Source of the DNA: Afipia sp.
GTDB lineage: Bacteria > Pseudomonadota > Alphaproteobacteria > Rhizobiales > Xanthobacteraceae
Length of the DNA: 37,525 nucleotides
Direction: 5' to 3'
Assembly: GCA_017474385.1 (NCBI GenBank)
Contig: JAFVHU010000008.1
Coordinates: 1-37,525 of the forward strand
Positions 1 to 8,849 of this stretch are shown here, one piece after another. The notes below the pieces were generated by a model. The model had not been told where the DNA came from. It searched no databases and saw only the letters and a list, made by a program, of their open reading frames with translations. The position numbers and the translations under genes were made by a program. Each line of letters opens with the position of its first letter. Position 1 is the first letter of the stretch.

Positions 1-179
1 ACATGTTCATCATCAATCCGTTGTCGGGTCAGGGCATGGACAATCTGTTCTCGACCCATCCGTCGACCGAGAACCGTGTCCGTGAGTTGCAGCGCCTTGC
101 TGGCGAACTCGGGCCGCGCGGGAATTTCGCAACCGCGCCGGCCAATGCGACTGGCAGACCGCGTGGCCCTTGGGGCTAA
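1..179 (+). CDS. htpX: Protease HtpX, C-terminal end (partial)
   Basis: This is the last ~58 codons of a gene that begins before the window; the frame runs through position 3 and stops with TAA at 177-179. The readable peptide starts [20 protein letters not shown] and goes on to an STENRVREL segment, which matches the conserved C-terminal part of HtpX. HtpX is an inner-membrane M48-family zinc metalloprotease that degrades misfolded membrane proteins. The zinc-binding HEXXH motif and the membrane segments lie upstream and cannot be seen. The tail after residue ~38 ([10 protein letters not shown] onward) is low-complexity, as is common in alphaproteobacterial HtpX. The call rests on this C-terminal signature alone, but the match is specific. 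Confidence 0.85.
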   Translation, partial: MFIINPLSGQGMDNLFSTHPSTENRVRELQRLAGELGPRGNFATAPANATGRPRGPWG

Positions 180-211
180 CGGAAGGGCTGATCACGCGTC
201 GCAAGTTGTCA

Positions 212-244
212 AAGGTCCGATCCAGTTCTTCTGAATCGGACCTT
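212..244. terminator. Bidirectional terminator hairpin between htpX and the cold-shock gene
   Basis: A perfect 10-bp inverted repeat (AAGGTCCGAT at 212-221, ATCGGACCTT at 235-244) with a 13-nt loop lies between two convergent gene ends (179 and 249). The A/T-bearing stem ends give short T runs on both strands. The position and symmetry suit shared termination. The function is inferred. Confidence 0.7.
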
Positions 245-248
245 CCTA

Positions 249-449
249 TCAAACCTTGAGATTTTCCGCCGACGTCTTGCCGCGGTTCGCCACTTCTTCG
301 TATTCGACCGACTGTCCTTCGTTAAGGGAAGAAAGACCTGCCTTCTCAACTGCCGAGATGTGAACGAACACGTCCTTGCCGCCGTTGCTGGGCTGAATGA
401 ATCCATAGCCCTTGGTGGGGTTGAACCACTTCACAGTACCTTTAGCCAT
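249..449 (-). CDS. cspA: Cold-shock domain protein (CspA family)
   Basis: This 66-residue single cold-shock (OB-fold) protein binds single-stranded nucleic acid and acts as an RNA chaperone. Its start reads [20 protein letters not shown], which includes RNP1 (KGYGFI), and RNP2 follows as VFVHISA. The length is typical for the family. The ATG at 447-449 was chosen over an upstream in-frame extension because homology begins there and a GGAG ribosome-binding site sits about 9 nt before it. About 160 bp separate the start from the end of the cyclase gene upstream, enough for its own promoter and the long leader usual for csp genes. Whether it is cold-induced cannot be told from sequence. The exact paralogue name is uncertain. 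Confidence 0.93.
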   Translation of the reverse strand: MAKGTVKWFNPTKGYGFIQPSNGGKDVFVHISAVEKAGLSSLNEGQSVEYEEVANRGKTSAENLKV

Positions 450-609
450 TCCGTCGTCTCCAAGAGGGTAAGACCGATAACAAAACGTCGAACCCCGCGG
501 ATGGGCGTGTCCAACGGCGCGCACGATACGCGGTAAGTGTGAGCCTTGATAGCGAAAATGGCGTTTGCGACAGCCGCATTCGCTCAAACTTTGCTCGAAT
601 CTGTCGAAT

Positions 610-2349
610 TTATGCTGCTGCAACTGCGAAATCGGCGACCAAATCCGACAGCATTTCGGCTTTTTCGACCGTATAAACGTGCAGCGGCTCGACCCGGCCG
701 CGAATGGGGACCTCGATCTGCGGCAAATTGGTCGCAGGGAGGTTCGCCGTTTTCAGGACATCCTCGGAGATCACGACCTCGCAGGACAGGCCCTTGGTCA
801 TGTCCTGCAGGCGCGCGGCGACATTCACGGAATCGCCGAGGGCGGTGAAGACGGTGTGTTCCTCAGAACCGATGTCGCCGATGATGACCTCGCCGCCATG
901 AATGCCGACCCCGAACCGCAGCGGTTCCGGCACGTCGTCGCCGAGAAATTCATTCAGTGCATCGACGTGGATCGCGATCCGCGATGCGGCATCGATCGCC
1001 TGCCGGCAGGCCGTTTGCGGATTGGTGGAGAGGCCGAACAGGGCCAGTTGTCCGTCGCCGACGAACTGGTTTGGCTGTCCGCCGCATTCGACCACGGCCT
1101 GCGAGACAGCCGTCAGGAAGCGGTTGATGATGAAAACGGTATCGAACGGCAGAAGCTGCTCGGCGAGCTTGGTCGATCCGCGCATGTCCACGAACATGCT
1201 GACGACGTAACGCTCCCGGCCGGGAAGCGCCGGCTTGATGGTTGCCGCCGACGAGGCAGTCGTATGCGCGGGAAAGATCTGGAAGAACGCGACATCGGTC
1301 CGGGGGCGTAGCTGGCAGGCGAGGCGAATGGCGGGATCGCCGCCGGCGCCGACCCTTTCGAGCACGAAGGTTTCGCGGTTCGATGGTTCGGGCAGCGCGC
1401 TGCAATCGCCGATGACACGGATGCGGCAGGTCGAGCAGCGCGCCCGTCCGCCGCAGACACTGGAATGGGGAATGTTGAAGCGGGTGCTGGCCTCCAGAAC
1501 GCTCAGGCCGACCGGGACGCGAACCGTCTTGCCGTTGCCATAGGACAGCTTGACGAGACCCCGGCGGCGCTCCATCAGCGCCCGGACCCCGCGGGCGACA
1601 AGGGCGAGGCCCATCAGGCCGAAATACCCATAGAGCGTAAAGGAGCTGATCTGTTCGAGCGCGGCCTGTTCGGCGCCGGTTCCGACCTTGTCACGCGACA
1701 GGTTTTCCGCACGCCATTCGGGTGCGGTGCTCGCGAACTGGACTGCGCGGCCGCCCTGATAGAGCCCGAGCATGGACAGTGTTGGGAGAATGACCGCGAG
1801 CGCGAGCAGCAGGGACGATATTTTCCTGAAGTAAGGCTTCGTCCGGAGCCAGAAATAAATTCCGATACAGCCATGGACCCACGACACCAGCAGCACGGCG
1901 TACATCGACCATTGCATCTCCGGGCGATACACCCAGTAGGCAAAGAAGACCTGCGGGTAATCCTTTTCATGGCCAAGCAAGGATGCAGCCAGGCGGACGC
2001 CGATCACATGGCTGATGATGAAAACCGGGATGCTGAGGCCGAGCACGAGTTGCGTCAATTCCATGCCGGTCCAGCGAAAGTGCCGCCGCGCATAGAGCGC
2101 CCAGATTCCCAGGCCCAGATGTGTCAGGACGGAGCCGTAGAGCACGATGGTCATCGGCCAGCTCTTCCAGAACACCGCATGATAGTAGAGGCCATCGTCC
2201 ATCGCACCGAGCGAGACGTTGCCGAGCGCATGGTTGGCAAAATGGCTGATGACATACGCAAACAGGACAAGGCCAGTGATCAGCCGCACCTGTCGAATTC
2301 CGATGCCGCGAATGAACCGGCGAAGGGGTGATACGGCGGTCTCTGCCAT
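610..2349 (-). CDS. Redox-type adenylate cyclase: b-haem-like membrane anchor + [2Fe-2S] ferredoxin + class III cyclase
   Basis: This 579-residue protein is predicted to make cAMP from ATP. Residues ~20-255 hold about six hydrophobic segments resembling the cytochrome b subunit of succinate dehydrogenase/fumarate reductase. Histidines inside or beside them (H36, H40, H77, H114, H159) are candidate haem ligands. Residues ~265-355 form a plant-type ferredoxin domain with C299-x5-C305-x2-C308 and C345. Residues ~380-560 are the class III cyclase domain: metal-binding D388 (FVDMRGST) and D432 (FVGDG), and the [11 protein letters not shown] motif giving D506, N509 and R513. The usual adenine-contacting lysine before the second metal Asp is Q428 here, so substrate specificity is inferred from D506 and family context. 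Sinorhizobium CyaC is a related quinone-responsive di-haem cyclase; the extra ferredoxin module is the notable difference. ATG at 2349 fits the start of homology, with only a weak ribosome-binding site. Confidence 0.88.
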   Translation of the reverse strand: MAETAVSPLRRFIRGIGIRQVRLITGLVLFAYVISHFANHALGNVSLGAMDDGLYYHAVFWKSWPMTIVLYGSVLTHLGLGIWALYARRHFRWTGMELTQLVLGLSIPVFIISHVIGVRLAASLLGHEKDYPQVFFAYWVYRPEMQWSMYAVLLVSWVHGCIGIYFWLRTKPYFRKISSLLLALAVILPTLSMLGLYQGGRAVQFASTAPEWRAENLSRDKVGTGAEQAALEQISSFTLYGYFGLMGLALVARGVRALMERRRGLVKLSYGNGKTVRVPVGLSVLEASTRFNIPHSSVCGGRARCSTCRIRVIGDCSALPEPSNRETFVLERVGAGGDPAIRLACQLRPRTDVAFFQIFPAHTTASSAATIKPALPGRERYVVSMFVDMRGSTKLAEQLLPFDTVFIINRFLTAVSQAVVECGGQPNQFVGDGQLALFGLSTNPQTACRQAIDAASRIAIHVDALNEFLGDDVPEPLRFGVGIHGGEVIIGDIGSEEHTVFTALGDSVNVAARLQDMTKGLSCEVVISEDVLKTANLPATNLPQIEVPIRGRVEPLHVYTVEKAEMLSDLVADFAVAAA

Positions 2350-2532
2350 GCTGAAAAGGGTCCGAAGCCGGTGAGTAACAACTGAATTTATACCGCGCCC
2401 GGATCGTCCGGAGGCGGCGGAATCCTAACGGAGACTTGGGTTCTGCGCCATGGGCGACCGCGCGCTTGCGCGCTCCCTTTATCGGCAGTGGCGGTTTGAC
2501 TTCACCGTCGCGGTCGCGGAAAAGCTAACCGC

Positions 2533-4098
2533 ATGGGGAAGGTAAACACTGCCGGAACGACAGAACCGGGGCATCTGACACCGCGCGCGATGCTTGTCGC
2601 GGCCGCTGCGATTGCTGTTCTTGTGACATTGCAGGTGGTCTACGCTGTAACGGCCGATCTGCGCACCGACGAGGCCTATTACTGGACCTTCTCCAAGGAA
2701 AGCGTGCTGTCGTATCTGGATCATCCGCCGATGATCGCCTGGGTGGTGCGGCTGGGAACGGCGATTTTTGGGGATACTAATTTCGGCGCGCGCTTCGGCG
2801 GGTTGCTGGCGATGTGGATAGCCGTTGCGATCCTTGGAGATATCGTCTGGCGTTTGACGCGAGATCGCGGCGCGGTCGTCCTCGCCGTGCTGATGCCGCT
2901 CGCGGCGCCGGAGTATGGCCTGTTCGCGTCGCGCATTCTGCCCGATGTTGCGCTAATTCCGTTCTCGCTCGCGATGGTCTGGTCGCTGGTGCGGCTGACG
3001 CAAAGCGATGACGGCCGCTGGTGGCTCGCCGCCGGATTATTCGGCGGACTGGCGCTGCTGTCGAAGTACACTGCGATCTTCTTTGCCCCGGCAATACTGG
3101 TGTTTCTGCTGGCGCCGCCATGGCGGATGCGATGGCTGCGCAGTCCGTATCCGTGGAGCGCGGTGATTATCGCGCTGCTGGTGTTTTCGCCGGTGCTGAT
3201 CTGGAATTGGCAACACGACTGGGCGTCGTTCAAATTCCAGTTCATCCGCGCCGGTGCGGATCACGGCATTTCGGCGCGGACCGTCGGCGATTTTCTCGGA
3301 CTTCAACTTGCGCTGGTCGGGCCGATCCTGTTTCCGGTCGCGCTCGCGGGATCGGTGATGCTGGCATGGCGCGGGTATCGGCAGCAGAATCCGGCATTCA
3401 TTCTGATCTCGACCTGTGCGCTGGTGCCGTTTGGTTACTTCCTCTGGAAATCGTTCTCGCTGCGGATCGGCGACACCTGGCCGATGCTGATCTGGCCGTT
3501 CGCTTTTGCCGCGGCAGCCATCAATCTTGTCGAGATCGGCAAGGAGCCGCGCTCAGGCTGGATCTTCCGCACCGCTGAACCATGGGCGAGGGCCGCGATC
3601 GTTCTCGGCGTTGTGCTGAACATCGTGATTTTCTATTACTACAGCGTCAGCAATTTCGCGGTCGCGGCTAAACAGGACCCGGTCGCAAAGGAAGCGGGCT
3701 ATGGCGAGATCGCCGCGCGGGCAAAAGCCGTCGCGGATAAGGTGGGCGCGACATGGATCGCGACGCTCGATTATCGGATATATGCGGAACTGCGCTGGCA
3801 TCTGAAGGACAGCATTCCGGTGGTGCAGGTCAACGAGCGCAGCCGCTTCATCGGCTTCAGGGATTCCGCAAGCGCGGCCATGAAGTCCGGTATCGGACTG
3901 TACGTCGACAGCGCACCCAACGACGGCAATGTGATCGAGACCAAAACGCCCGCGACCTTGAAACTGGTCGGGCAGGCAGATCGGACGTGGCGCGGCGTTG
4001 TGATCGAGCCGTTCGCGTTCAAGACGATTACCGGATGGACGCCCGAGCTGTCACCGCCTCCGGACTCGCCGTTCTACCGATGGCGATTGCTCAACTGA
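2533..4098 (+). CDS. GT39 family glycosyltransferase (ArnT/PMT-like), integral membrane
   Basis: This 521-residue polytopic membrane protein has the GT-C fold signature: an N-terminal membrane helix (~18-40), then a first periplasmic loop with the acidic pair D46-E47 in RTDEAYYW and the DHPP motif at 63-66. These are the hallmarks of PMT_2/ArnT-type enzymes, which move a sugar from a polyprenyl-phosphate donor to lipid or protein on the periplasmic face. About ten more hydrophobic segments follow, and a soluble C-terminal domain of ~130 residues begins near residue 385. The acceptor and the sugar cannot be told from sequence. The gene is alone, divergent from the cyclase, and ends at a strong hairpin terminator. 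Assignment to the family is firm; a specific role in lipid A or hopanoid modification would be a guess. Confidence 0.9.
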   Translation: MGKVNTAGTTEPGHLTPRAMLVAAAAIAVLVTLQVVYAVTADLRTDEAYYWTFSKESVLSYLDHPPMIAWVVRLGTAIFGDTNFGARFGGLLAMWIAVAILGDIVWRLTRDRGAVVLAVLMPLAAPEYGLFASRILPDVALIPFSLAMVWSLVRLTQSDDGRWWLAAGLFGGLALLSKYTAIFFAPAILVFLLAPPWRMRWLRSPYPWSAVIIALLVFSPVLIWNWQHDWASFKFQFIRAGADHGISARTVGDFLGLQLALVGPILFPVALAGSVMLAWRGYRQQNPAFILISTCALVPFGYFLWKSFSLRIGDTWPMLIWPFAFAAAAINLVEIGKEPRSGWIFRTAEPWARAAIVLGVVLNIVIFYYYSVSNFAVAAKQDPVAKEAGYGEIAARAKAVADKVGATWIATLDYRIYAELRWHLKDSIPVVQVNERSRFIGFRDSASAAMKSGIGLYVDSAPNDGNVIETKTPATLKLVGQADRTWRGVVIEPFAFKTITGWTPELSPPPDSPFYRWRLLN

Positions 4099-4101
4099 CG
4101 A

Positions 4102-4134
4102 AAAATCCCGGCCGCGCGATGCGACCGGGATTTT
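4102..4134. terminator. Bidirectional rho-independent terminator
   Basis: A perfect 10-bp stem (AAAATCCCGG at 4102-4111, CCGGGATTTT at 4125-4134) has a 13-nt loop. It gives a T run on either strand and sits between two convergent gene ends (4098 and 4156). Confidence 0.88.
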
Positions 4135-4155
4135 CGATTCAGGTGCGGCCCGGAA

Positions 4156-4419
4156 TCAGTAGCAGACGTTCACGGTCCGCCAGCGGATGCCGTGAGGCGT
4201 GCGAACGCGGCGCTGCACATAGCAGCCAGTGTCGTCGGCATAGCCGCCGCTCACGATCACCGGGCTGAAACCGAAGCCAATGCCGTGGCCCCCGCCATGA
4301 CCCCAGCCGTGACCCCCGTGATGGCCGTGCCCGCCGCCAGCGGAGGCTGCGGTGGGAGCGAGGGCGGCTGCGCCGAGAGCGGCAGTGGCAGCAACTGCGA
4401 GAGTGAGTTTGCGAAACAT
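4156..4419 (-). CDS. Small secreted His/Gly-rich protein of unknown function
   Basis: This 87-residue protein has a clear Sec signal peptide (MFRKLTLAVAATAALGAAAL, probable cleavage after the ASA at ~25-27). A His/Gly-rich stretch (~28-48, GGGHGHHGGHGWGHGGGHG) follows, then a short compact end with two cysteines (DTGCYV and NVCY) that could form a disulfide. The repeated HG pattern could bind metal ions, but that is inference. Similar small proteins with a CYVxRRV...NVCY ending are common and uncharacterised in Bradyrhizobium relatives. The start is supported by AGGAG 7-8 nt upstream. The gene is monocistronic and shares a terminator with the GT39 gene. Confidence 0.82.
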   Translation of the reverse strand: MFRKLTLAVAATAALGAAALAPTAASAGGGHGHHGGHGWGHGGGHGIGFGFSPVIVSGGYADDTGCYVQRRVRTPHGIRWRTVNVCY

Positions 4420-4561
4420 GGTCGTTCTCCTGAGGTGCGCGATCTGCGCGGGTTACCGAAATCCACCCCTTGCAGATTGGTCGCACCGCCCGGAGAACAG
4501 GTTCATCCATACCTTCGGCGTTGAAAACGCTTGGATTTTTGCGAGAGATTTTTCGGACGGC

Positions 4562-5605
4562 TCAGGATTTCTGATCGTCCCCACCGGCACGGCGCAGCAG
4601 GTCCTTGGCGAGATCTGACAGCACCGGACGAGGCAGCGCCTCGAACGGCAGCGGCCGTGTCACATCGATGGCGGCGAGGCCAAGCCGCGCCGTGAGCAAT
4701 CCGTTGAGCAGGCCTTCGCCGAGCTTCGCCGACAGCTTCGCGGTAATGCCATGGCCCAGCATCTGCTGGATCAGGCTGTCGCTGGCGGCCATGCCGCCGG
4801 TCAGCGCCAGATGCGCAATCACATGACGCATCAGGCGGATCATGCCGAGCGTGCCAGGCCGCCCGCCATAGAGCCGCGCCAGTTGCCGCACCAGACGCAG
4901 CGCCGCGGCGAACACGAACAGCATGTCGATCACGGCGCCGGGGCTGACAGCCGTGACGAGCGAGACGCGTTGTGCGGCGCTCGAGACCAGCCGCCGCGCT
5001 TCCTGATCGAGCGGCGTCATCAGTTCGCGTTCGGCAAGCCGCATCATGTCGGCGCCGTCGATGATGTCTCGGCCATGTTCTTCCAGCGCGGCGCGGGCGC
5101 GGGCCAGCCGCGGATTGTCATGGGCGATCTTGAGCAGGTCGCGGACGATCGCATCGCTTTCCTTGCGGTCGTCGCTCAGAAGCACTGCGTTGGCGCGCGC
5201 GTGCAGCTTCTCGATGGTTTCCAGCCGCGCCAGACTAAAAGCCTCGCGCGCGATGATGACCACTAGCGCCACGACGGCGAGGATCGCGAACACAAGTCCG
5301 ATGTAGCCAAGGCTGGTGCTGCGGTTGAACAGGTCCTCGACGAGATTGGAGATGCCAAGCCCGAGCCCGAGCACGACCAGACCGGCGAGCGCGGTCCAGA
5401 ACACGCCTGCCCAGCCGAAGCCCTTGCGGGCGGGGACAACCGGCTCGTCGATGGGGACCGGAAGCAGGGCGGGATCGGCTTCCGGCGTGATGTGGACCTT
5501 GCCGCGCGCAGGACGCGAGGGATCGTCCTCCGCATCCATCAGGATGACGCGGGGATCGTCGAGCTTGAACGCTGCCGGCTTGCGGTGATGCGGCTTGTCG
5601 CTCAT
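4562..5605 (-). CDS. ycjF: YcjF-family (TIGR01620/DUF697) inner-membrane protein
   Basis: This 347-residue protein is the usual partner of YcjX. It has a polar, proline-rich N-terminus (1-62), two membrane helices (~64-88 and ~98-119), then a helical cytoplasmic region. The C-terminal DUF697 part includes a conserved hydrophobic stretch (VTAVSPGAVIDMLFVFAAAL) and a Gly-rich end. In Escherichia coli ycjX-ycjF is a stress-responsive operon (phage-shock/heat-shock regulons), and the biochemical role is unknown. Here the start codon overlaps the ycjX stop by 4 nt (ATGA, 5602-5605), which shows translational coupling in the same order. Family assignment is firm; function remains open. Confidence 0.88.
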   Translation of the reverse strand: MSDKPHHRKPAAFKLDDPRVILMDAEDDPSRPARGKVHITPEADPALLPVPIDEPVVPARKGFGWAGVFWTALAGLVVLGLGLGISNLVEDLFNRSTSLGYIGLVFAILAVVALVVIIAREAFSLARLETIEKLHARANAVLLSDDRKESDAIVRDLLKIAHDNPRLARARAALEEHGRDIIDGADMMRLAERELMTPLDQEARRLVSSAAQRVSLVTAVSPGAVIDMLFVFAAALRLVRQLARLYGGRPGTLGMIRLMRHVIAHLALTGGMAASDSLIQQMLGHGITAKLSAKLGEGLLNGLLTARLGLAAIDVTRPLPFEALPRPVLSDLAKDLLRRAGGDDQKS

Positions 5606-7071
5606 TGCAGCTTGTCTCCGATCAGAAACTGAAGCGCACGGTCGAGACGGATATGGGGCAGCGCAGGCTCTTCGCCACCCTCGCGGACCAGCAAAGGCGG
5701 ACGAAATCGCAGAAACCGGAAGTCCGTCTGGTTGGCTGCTGTGTTGGACAGGCCACGGAACGTGCCATCGCCGCTGAACAGGTCGTCGAGCCTGGCTGGA
5801 AGATCGCCGGGGAAGGTCGCCACTTCCGTCTCGCCGTCGAAAACTTCGTCGCCGGACATCTCGCCTTCCTCAGGCGTGCCGAGGATCGAGGGCAGTTTCT
5901 CGCGGCCCTGCTGCACCATGGCTTCGCGTGTTGCGCGCACGGCGGCGAGCGCGACCACGTCCACGGACGCGCCGGCATACTCGGCGCGCGACGCGGCGCG
6001 TTCGACCATGCGTTTCAGGATTGCTTCGAGGCGGTCGTGACTGGTGTGGTGCAGGTGATCGGCCTTGGTGGCCGCGAACAGGATCTTGTCGATGCGCGGC
6101 CGGAACAGCGAACTGACGAACGTACTGCGGCCGATATTGAAGCAGTCGAGAATGCCGGACAGCGTGCCTTCGAGATCTTTCAGCGCCTCGGGGCCGGCGT
6201 TGAACGCAGCGAGCGCATCGACCAGCACGATCTGGCGGTCGAGCCGCGTGAAGTGGTCGCGGAAGAACGGCCGCACCACCACGTCCTTGTAGGCCTCATA
6301 GCGCCGCCGCATCATCGCCCACAGCGAGCCGTCCGGCGCGGTGCCATCATGCGGCACGTCCAGCGGCGCAAAGGTCAGCGCAGGCGATCCAGCGAGATTG
6401 CCGGGCATCAGGAAGCGCCCGGGCGGCAGCAGGCTCATGGCGAAGCGTTCATCGCGGCAGGCGCGCAGATAATCGGTGAACAGTTTGGCGGCGGTGAGTG
6501 TCGCCTGTTCGTCCTCGCGCTCTTTTGGCTCGAGGTTGGCGAGATGCGCATGCCATTGCTTGGCCAGCCGCACGCGAGGTTCGCGGCGCGACAGTGCGAG
6601 ACTTTCCGCCGACCATTGCTCGTAGCTCTTGGTCAGCAATGGCAGGTCGAGCAGCCACTCGCCGGGATAGTCCACGAGGTCGAGTGTCAGCGTGCGCGTC
6701 GCCGCGTTCTGCCGCTGGTACTCGATCACAAGACGCAGTTCGCTGATGTCCGTGGTCGAGTGCGGCCAGCGCCGCTCGTTGATCAGGGTGCGAACGTGTC
6801 CCTCATAAGCAAAGCGCGGCACGGCGTCGTCCGGTTGCGGCTCAAGCCGGGCGCGGGCGATGCGCCCCGTCGCAAGCGACTCGAACACCGGAAAGCGCCC
6901 GCCGCGCAGCAGGCCATGAACGAGCGCGGTGATGAAGACGGTCTTGCCGGCGCGTGACAGGCCTGTGACGCCAAGCCGCACGGTGGGATTGAACAGGCTT
7001 TCGCCGTAATCGATCAGAGACCGGATGGAAAGGCGGGTGTCTTCGACAATGTCCGAAAAGCTGGGTGCCAT
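5602..7071 (-). CDS. ycjX: YcjX-family P-loop NTPase (DUF463)
   Basis: This 489-residue protein is a probable GTP/ATP-binding stress protein of the YcjX family. A Walker A motif GLSRAGKT lies at 37-44, preceded by the family-typical N-terminus (DTRLSIRSLIDYGESLF...TVRLGVTG). A conserved LDLVDYPGEWLLDLPLL segment (~130-146) provides the Walker B-like Asp and DxPG-type switch. Later conserved parts include VLVDALAAFNAG and LFAATKADHLH, a nucleotide-specificity-like TKAD motif. It is the first gene of a two-gene operon with ycjF. The ATG at 7071 lacks a strong Shine-Dalgarno, but homology begins close to it. No stress promoter could be recognised in the 190 bp upstream. Confidence 0.9.
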   Translation of the reverse strand: MAPSFSDIVEDTRLSIRSLIDYGESLFNPTVRLGVTGLSRAGKTVFITALVHGLLRGGRFPVFESLATGRIARARLEPQPDDAVPRFAYEGHVRTLINERRWPHSTTDISELRLVIEYQRQNAATRTLTLDLVDYPGEWLLDLPLLTKSYEQWSAESLALSRREPRVRLAKQWHAHLANLEPKEREDEQATLTAAKLFTDYLRACRDERFAMSLLPPGRFLMPGNLAGSPALTFAPLDVPHDGTAPDGSLWAMMRRRYEAYKDVVVRPFFRDHFTRLDRQIVLVDALAAFNAGPEALKDLEGTLSGILDCFNIGRSTFVSSLFRPRIDKILFAATKADHLHHTSHDRLEAILKRMVERAASRAEYAGASVDVVALAAVRATREAMVQQGREKLPSILGTPEEGEMSGDEVFDGETEVATFPGDLPARLDDLFSGDGTFRGLSNTAANQTDFRFLRFRPPLLVREGGEEPALPHIRLDRALQFLIGDKLQ

Positions 7072-7261
7072 AATTCGATCAAGACTTTGTCGGACTGAGG
7101 GATCAATGAAAGAAACAACGTGCGACAGTTTTATGAAGCTGGCGATTTATCGAACCAATATCAAGTTTCAGTACTGATATGAATCTTGATTTGATGGTTT
7201 TTCAGAGTTCGTTGACCGTTGTCATGCTAGATTGGACCACACGCTTGTCGGACAGTGCCAC

Positions 7262-7963
7262 ATGACGATCTTCCGATTGAAGCAGCTCAGCTCCCACGCC
7301 CGCGTCGCGGGCGGCGGCGTGGTGCGCTGGGACTACGACCGCGCCGAGCTGATCGCGGACGGCGTCGTTCATGTGCTCGGCATCGCGTTCGGATCGATCG
7401 CCGCAATAGCCCTTGTCGTTCTCGCTGCGCTGTATGCCTCGACCAAGGAAATCGTGTCGGTCTCGGTTTACGTCGCCGGACTGCTCGCCATGCTGGGGCT
7501 GTCCGCGATCTACAATCTGTGGCCGGTCTCGCCCGCCAAATGGCTGCTGCGCCGCTTCGATCATTCCGCGATCTACATTCTGATTGCCGCCACCTACACG
7601 CCATTTCTCGCGCAGATGAACGATCGCTTCATGGCGACCGTGCTGCTGATCGGCGTGTGGTCGGTCGCAGCGGCCGGCATCGCGCTCAAGATATTCCTGC
7701 CCGGCCGGTTCGATCGTCTGTCGGTCGGGCTCTACCTCGCGATGGGCTGGAGCGGTGTCATTGCTTACGACAGCCTGGTGGCTTCGCTGCCGAACTCGAC
7801 GCTGTGGCTGATCGCGGCAGGCGGGCTGATCTACTCACTCGGTGTGGTCTTCCATGCCTGGGAGCGGCTGCGGTTTCAGAATGCGATCTGGCATTCCTTC
7901 GTGCTGCTCGCTGCCGCGCTGCACTATACAGCAGTGCTCGACGTGGTTCTGGTCGCAGCCTGA
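7262..7963 (+). CDS. Hemolysin III family (PAQR-like) membrane protein
   Basis: This 233-residue protein has seven hydrophobic segments and the conserved Hly-III/YqfA pattern. An acidic and histidine-bearing first helix (ELIADGVVHVLG, 29-40) comes first, then RFDHSAIYILIAATYTP (99-114, D100/H101), a late FHAW histidine (H198), and a final WHSFVLLAAALHY with H211 and H221. In the related PAQR/adiponectin-receptor superfamily such His/Asp residues bind zinc and catalyse lipid amide hydrolysis; the bacterial activity is unproven. ATG at 7262 is preferred over a TTG at 7232 because homology begins after it. The gene is divergent from ycjX across ~190 bp that contain a small palindrome (7158-7180) and no clear promoter. 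Confidence 0.87.
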   Translation: MTIFRLKQLSSHARVAGGGVVRWDYDRAELIADGVVHVLGIAFGSIAAIALVVLAALYASTKEIVSVSVYVAGLLAMLGLSAIYNLWPVSPAKWLLRRFDHSAIYILIAATYTPFLAQMNDRFMATVLLIGVWSVAAAGIALKIFLPGRFDRLSVGLYLAMGWSGVIAYDSLVASLPNSTLWLIAAGGLIYSLGVVFHAWERLRFQNAIWHSFVLLAAALHYTAVLDVVLVAA

Positions 7964-8044
7964 ACATCCCGTTTAAAACGGCGCATTGCTGACCGGACGT
8001 CAGGAACGATTGATCCGGCTGCATTTCCCTTCTAGAATCTTGTC

Positions 8045-8842
8045 ATGAAAGTTTCCGGGAAAGTTGTCGTTGTCACCGGCGGCGCGAATGGCATCGGTCA
8101 GGCGCTCGCTGAAATCTTCCATCGCGAGGGCGCGGCCAAGGTCGTGGTCGCCGATCTCGACGGCGCATGGGCAAAGACGGTGGCCGATGCCATCGGTGGC
8201 GCATCGTTCGCCTGCGACGTCGGCAAGGAGAGCGACATTCTCCGCGTCATCGACGAAACCGAAAAGCAGTTCGGCCCGATCGACCTGTTCTGCTCGAACG
8301 CCGGTATTATTGGCGAATTCGATCCGATGTCAGAGAATGCCGGCGGATCGTCGGACGAGCCGTGGGCAAAGAGCTGGGCCGTCAATGTGATGTCGCACAT
8401 CTATGCGGCGCGGCATCTGGTCCCGCGCATGAGGGCGCGTGGCGGCGGATACTTCCTCAACACCATTTCAGCGGCCGGTCTGCTGTCGCAGGTTGGCAGC
8501 AGTGCCTACTCGACCACCAAACATGCCGCCGTCGGGTTCGCGGAGAATCTGGCAATCTCGCACAAGGCGCACAACATCCGTGTCTCGATCCTCTGCCCGC
8601 AGGGCGTGGAAACCAACATGATCAGGGGAATGCCGAAGGGCCCGCAGTCCCACGACGGCAATCTCACGCCGGAAGAGGTCGCGCAAAGCGCGCTGGAAGG
8701 CATCGATCGCGAGACGTTCCTGATCCTGCCGCATCCGCAGGTGCTGACCTACATGCGCGCGAAGACCGAGAACTACGATCGCTGGATCGGCGGCATGGGC
8801 AAAATCCAGGCCGGCATGCGCGAGACGTTCGGCAAGAAGTAG
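8045..8842 (+). CDS. Short-chain dehydrogenase/reductase (classical SDR)
   Basis: This 265-residue NAD(P)(H)-dependent oxidoreductase has the classical SDR layout. The cofactor loop TGGANGIG lies at 11-18, D37-L38-D39 ends beta-2 (Asp favours NAD+), NAG at 85-87 follows, and the catalytic tetrad is N114, S142, Y155 and K159 (YSTTK). The length is normal for the family. It faces the minus-strand CoA-transferase/hydratase genes with only 7 nt between stops, so it may serve the same catabolic region, for example by oxidising an alcohol or a 3-hydroxyacyl intermediate. That link is inference from position. The substrate cannot be read from the sequence. Confidence 0.92.
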   Translation: MKVSGKVVVVTGGANGIGQALAEIFHREGAAKVVVADLDGAWAKTVADAIGGASFACDVGKESDILRVIDETEKQFGPIDLFCSNAGIIGEFDPMSENAGGSSDEPWAKSWAVNVMSHIYAARHLVPRMRARGGGYFLNTISAAGLLSQVGSSAYSTTKHAAVGFAENLAISHKAHNIRVSILCPQGVETNMIRGMPKGPQSHDGNLTPEEVAQSALEGIDRETFLILPHPQVLTYMRAKTENYDRWIGGMGKIQAGMRETFGKK

Positions 8843-8849
8843 CGCGCCG

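Noticed and set aside
5605-6957. A 450-codon open frame on the plus strand opposite ycjX
   Set aside because: It is the mirror of a strongly conserved P-loop gene, has an Arg/Ala/His-rich composition and shows no recognisable domain. High GC makes long antisense frames common.
7158-7180. Small palindrome (ATATCA...TGATAT with CAGTACTG) between ycjX and the hemolysin III gene
   Set aside because: It could be an operator, but the arms are short and AT-rich, no regulator gene is adjacent, and chance occurrence is likely.
7969-7981. CCGTTT-A-AAACGG palindrome after the hemolysin III gene as a terminator
   Set aside because: The one-base loop cannot form in RNA without losing central pairs, and no T run follows.
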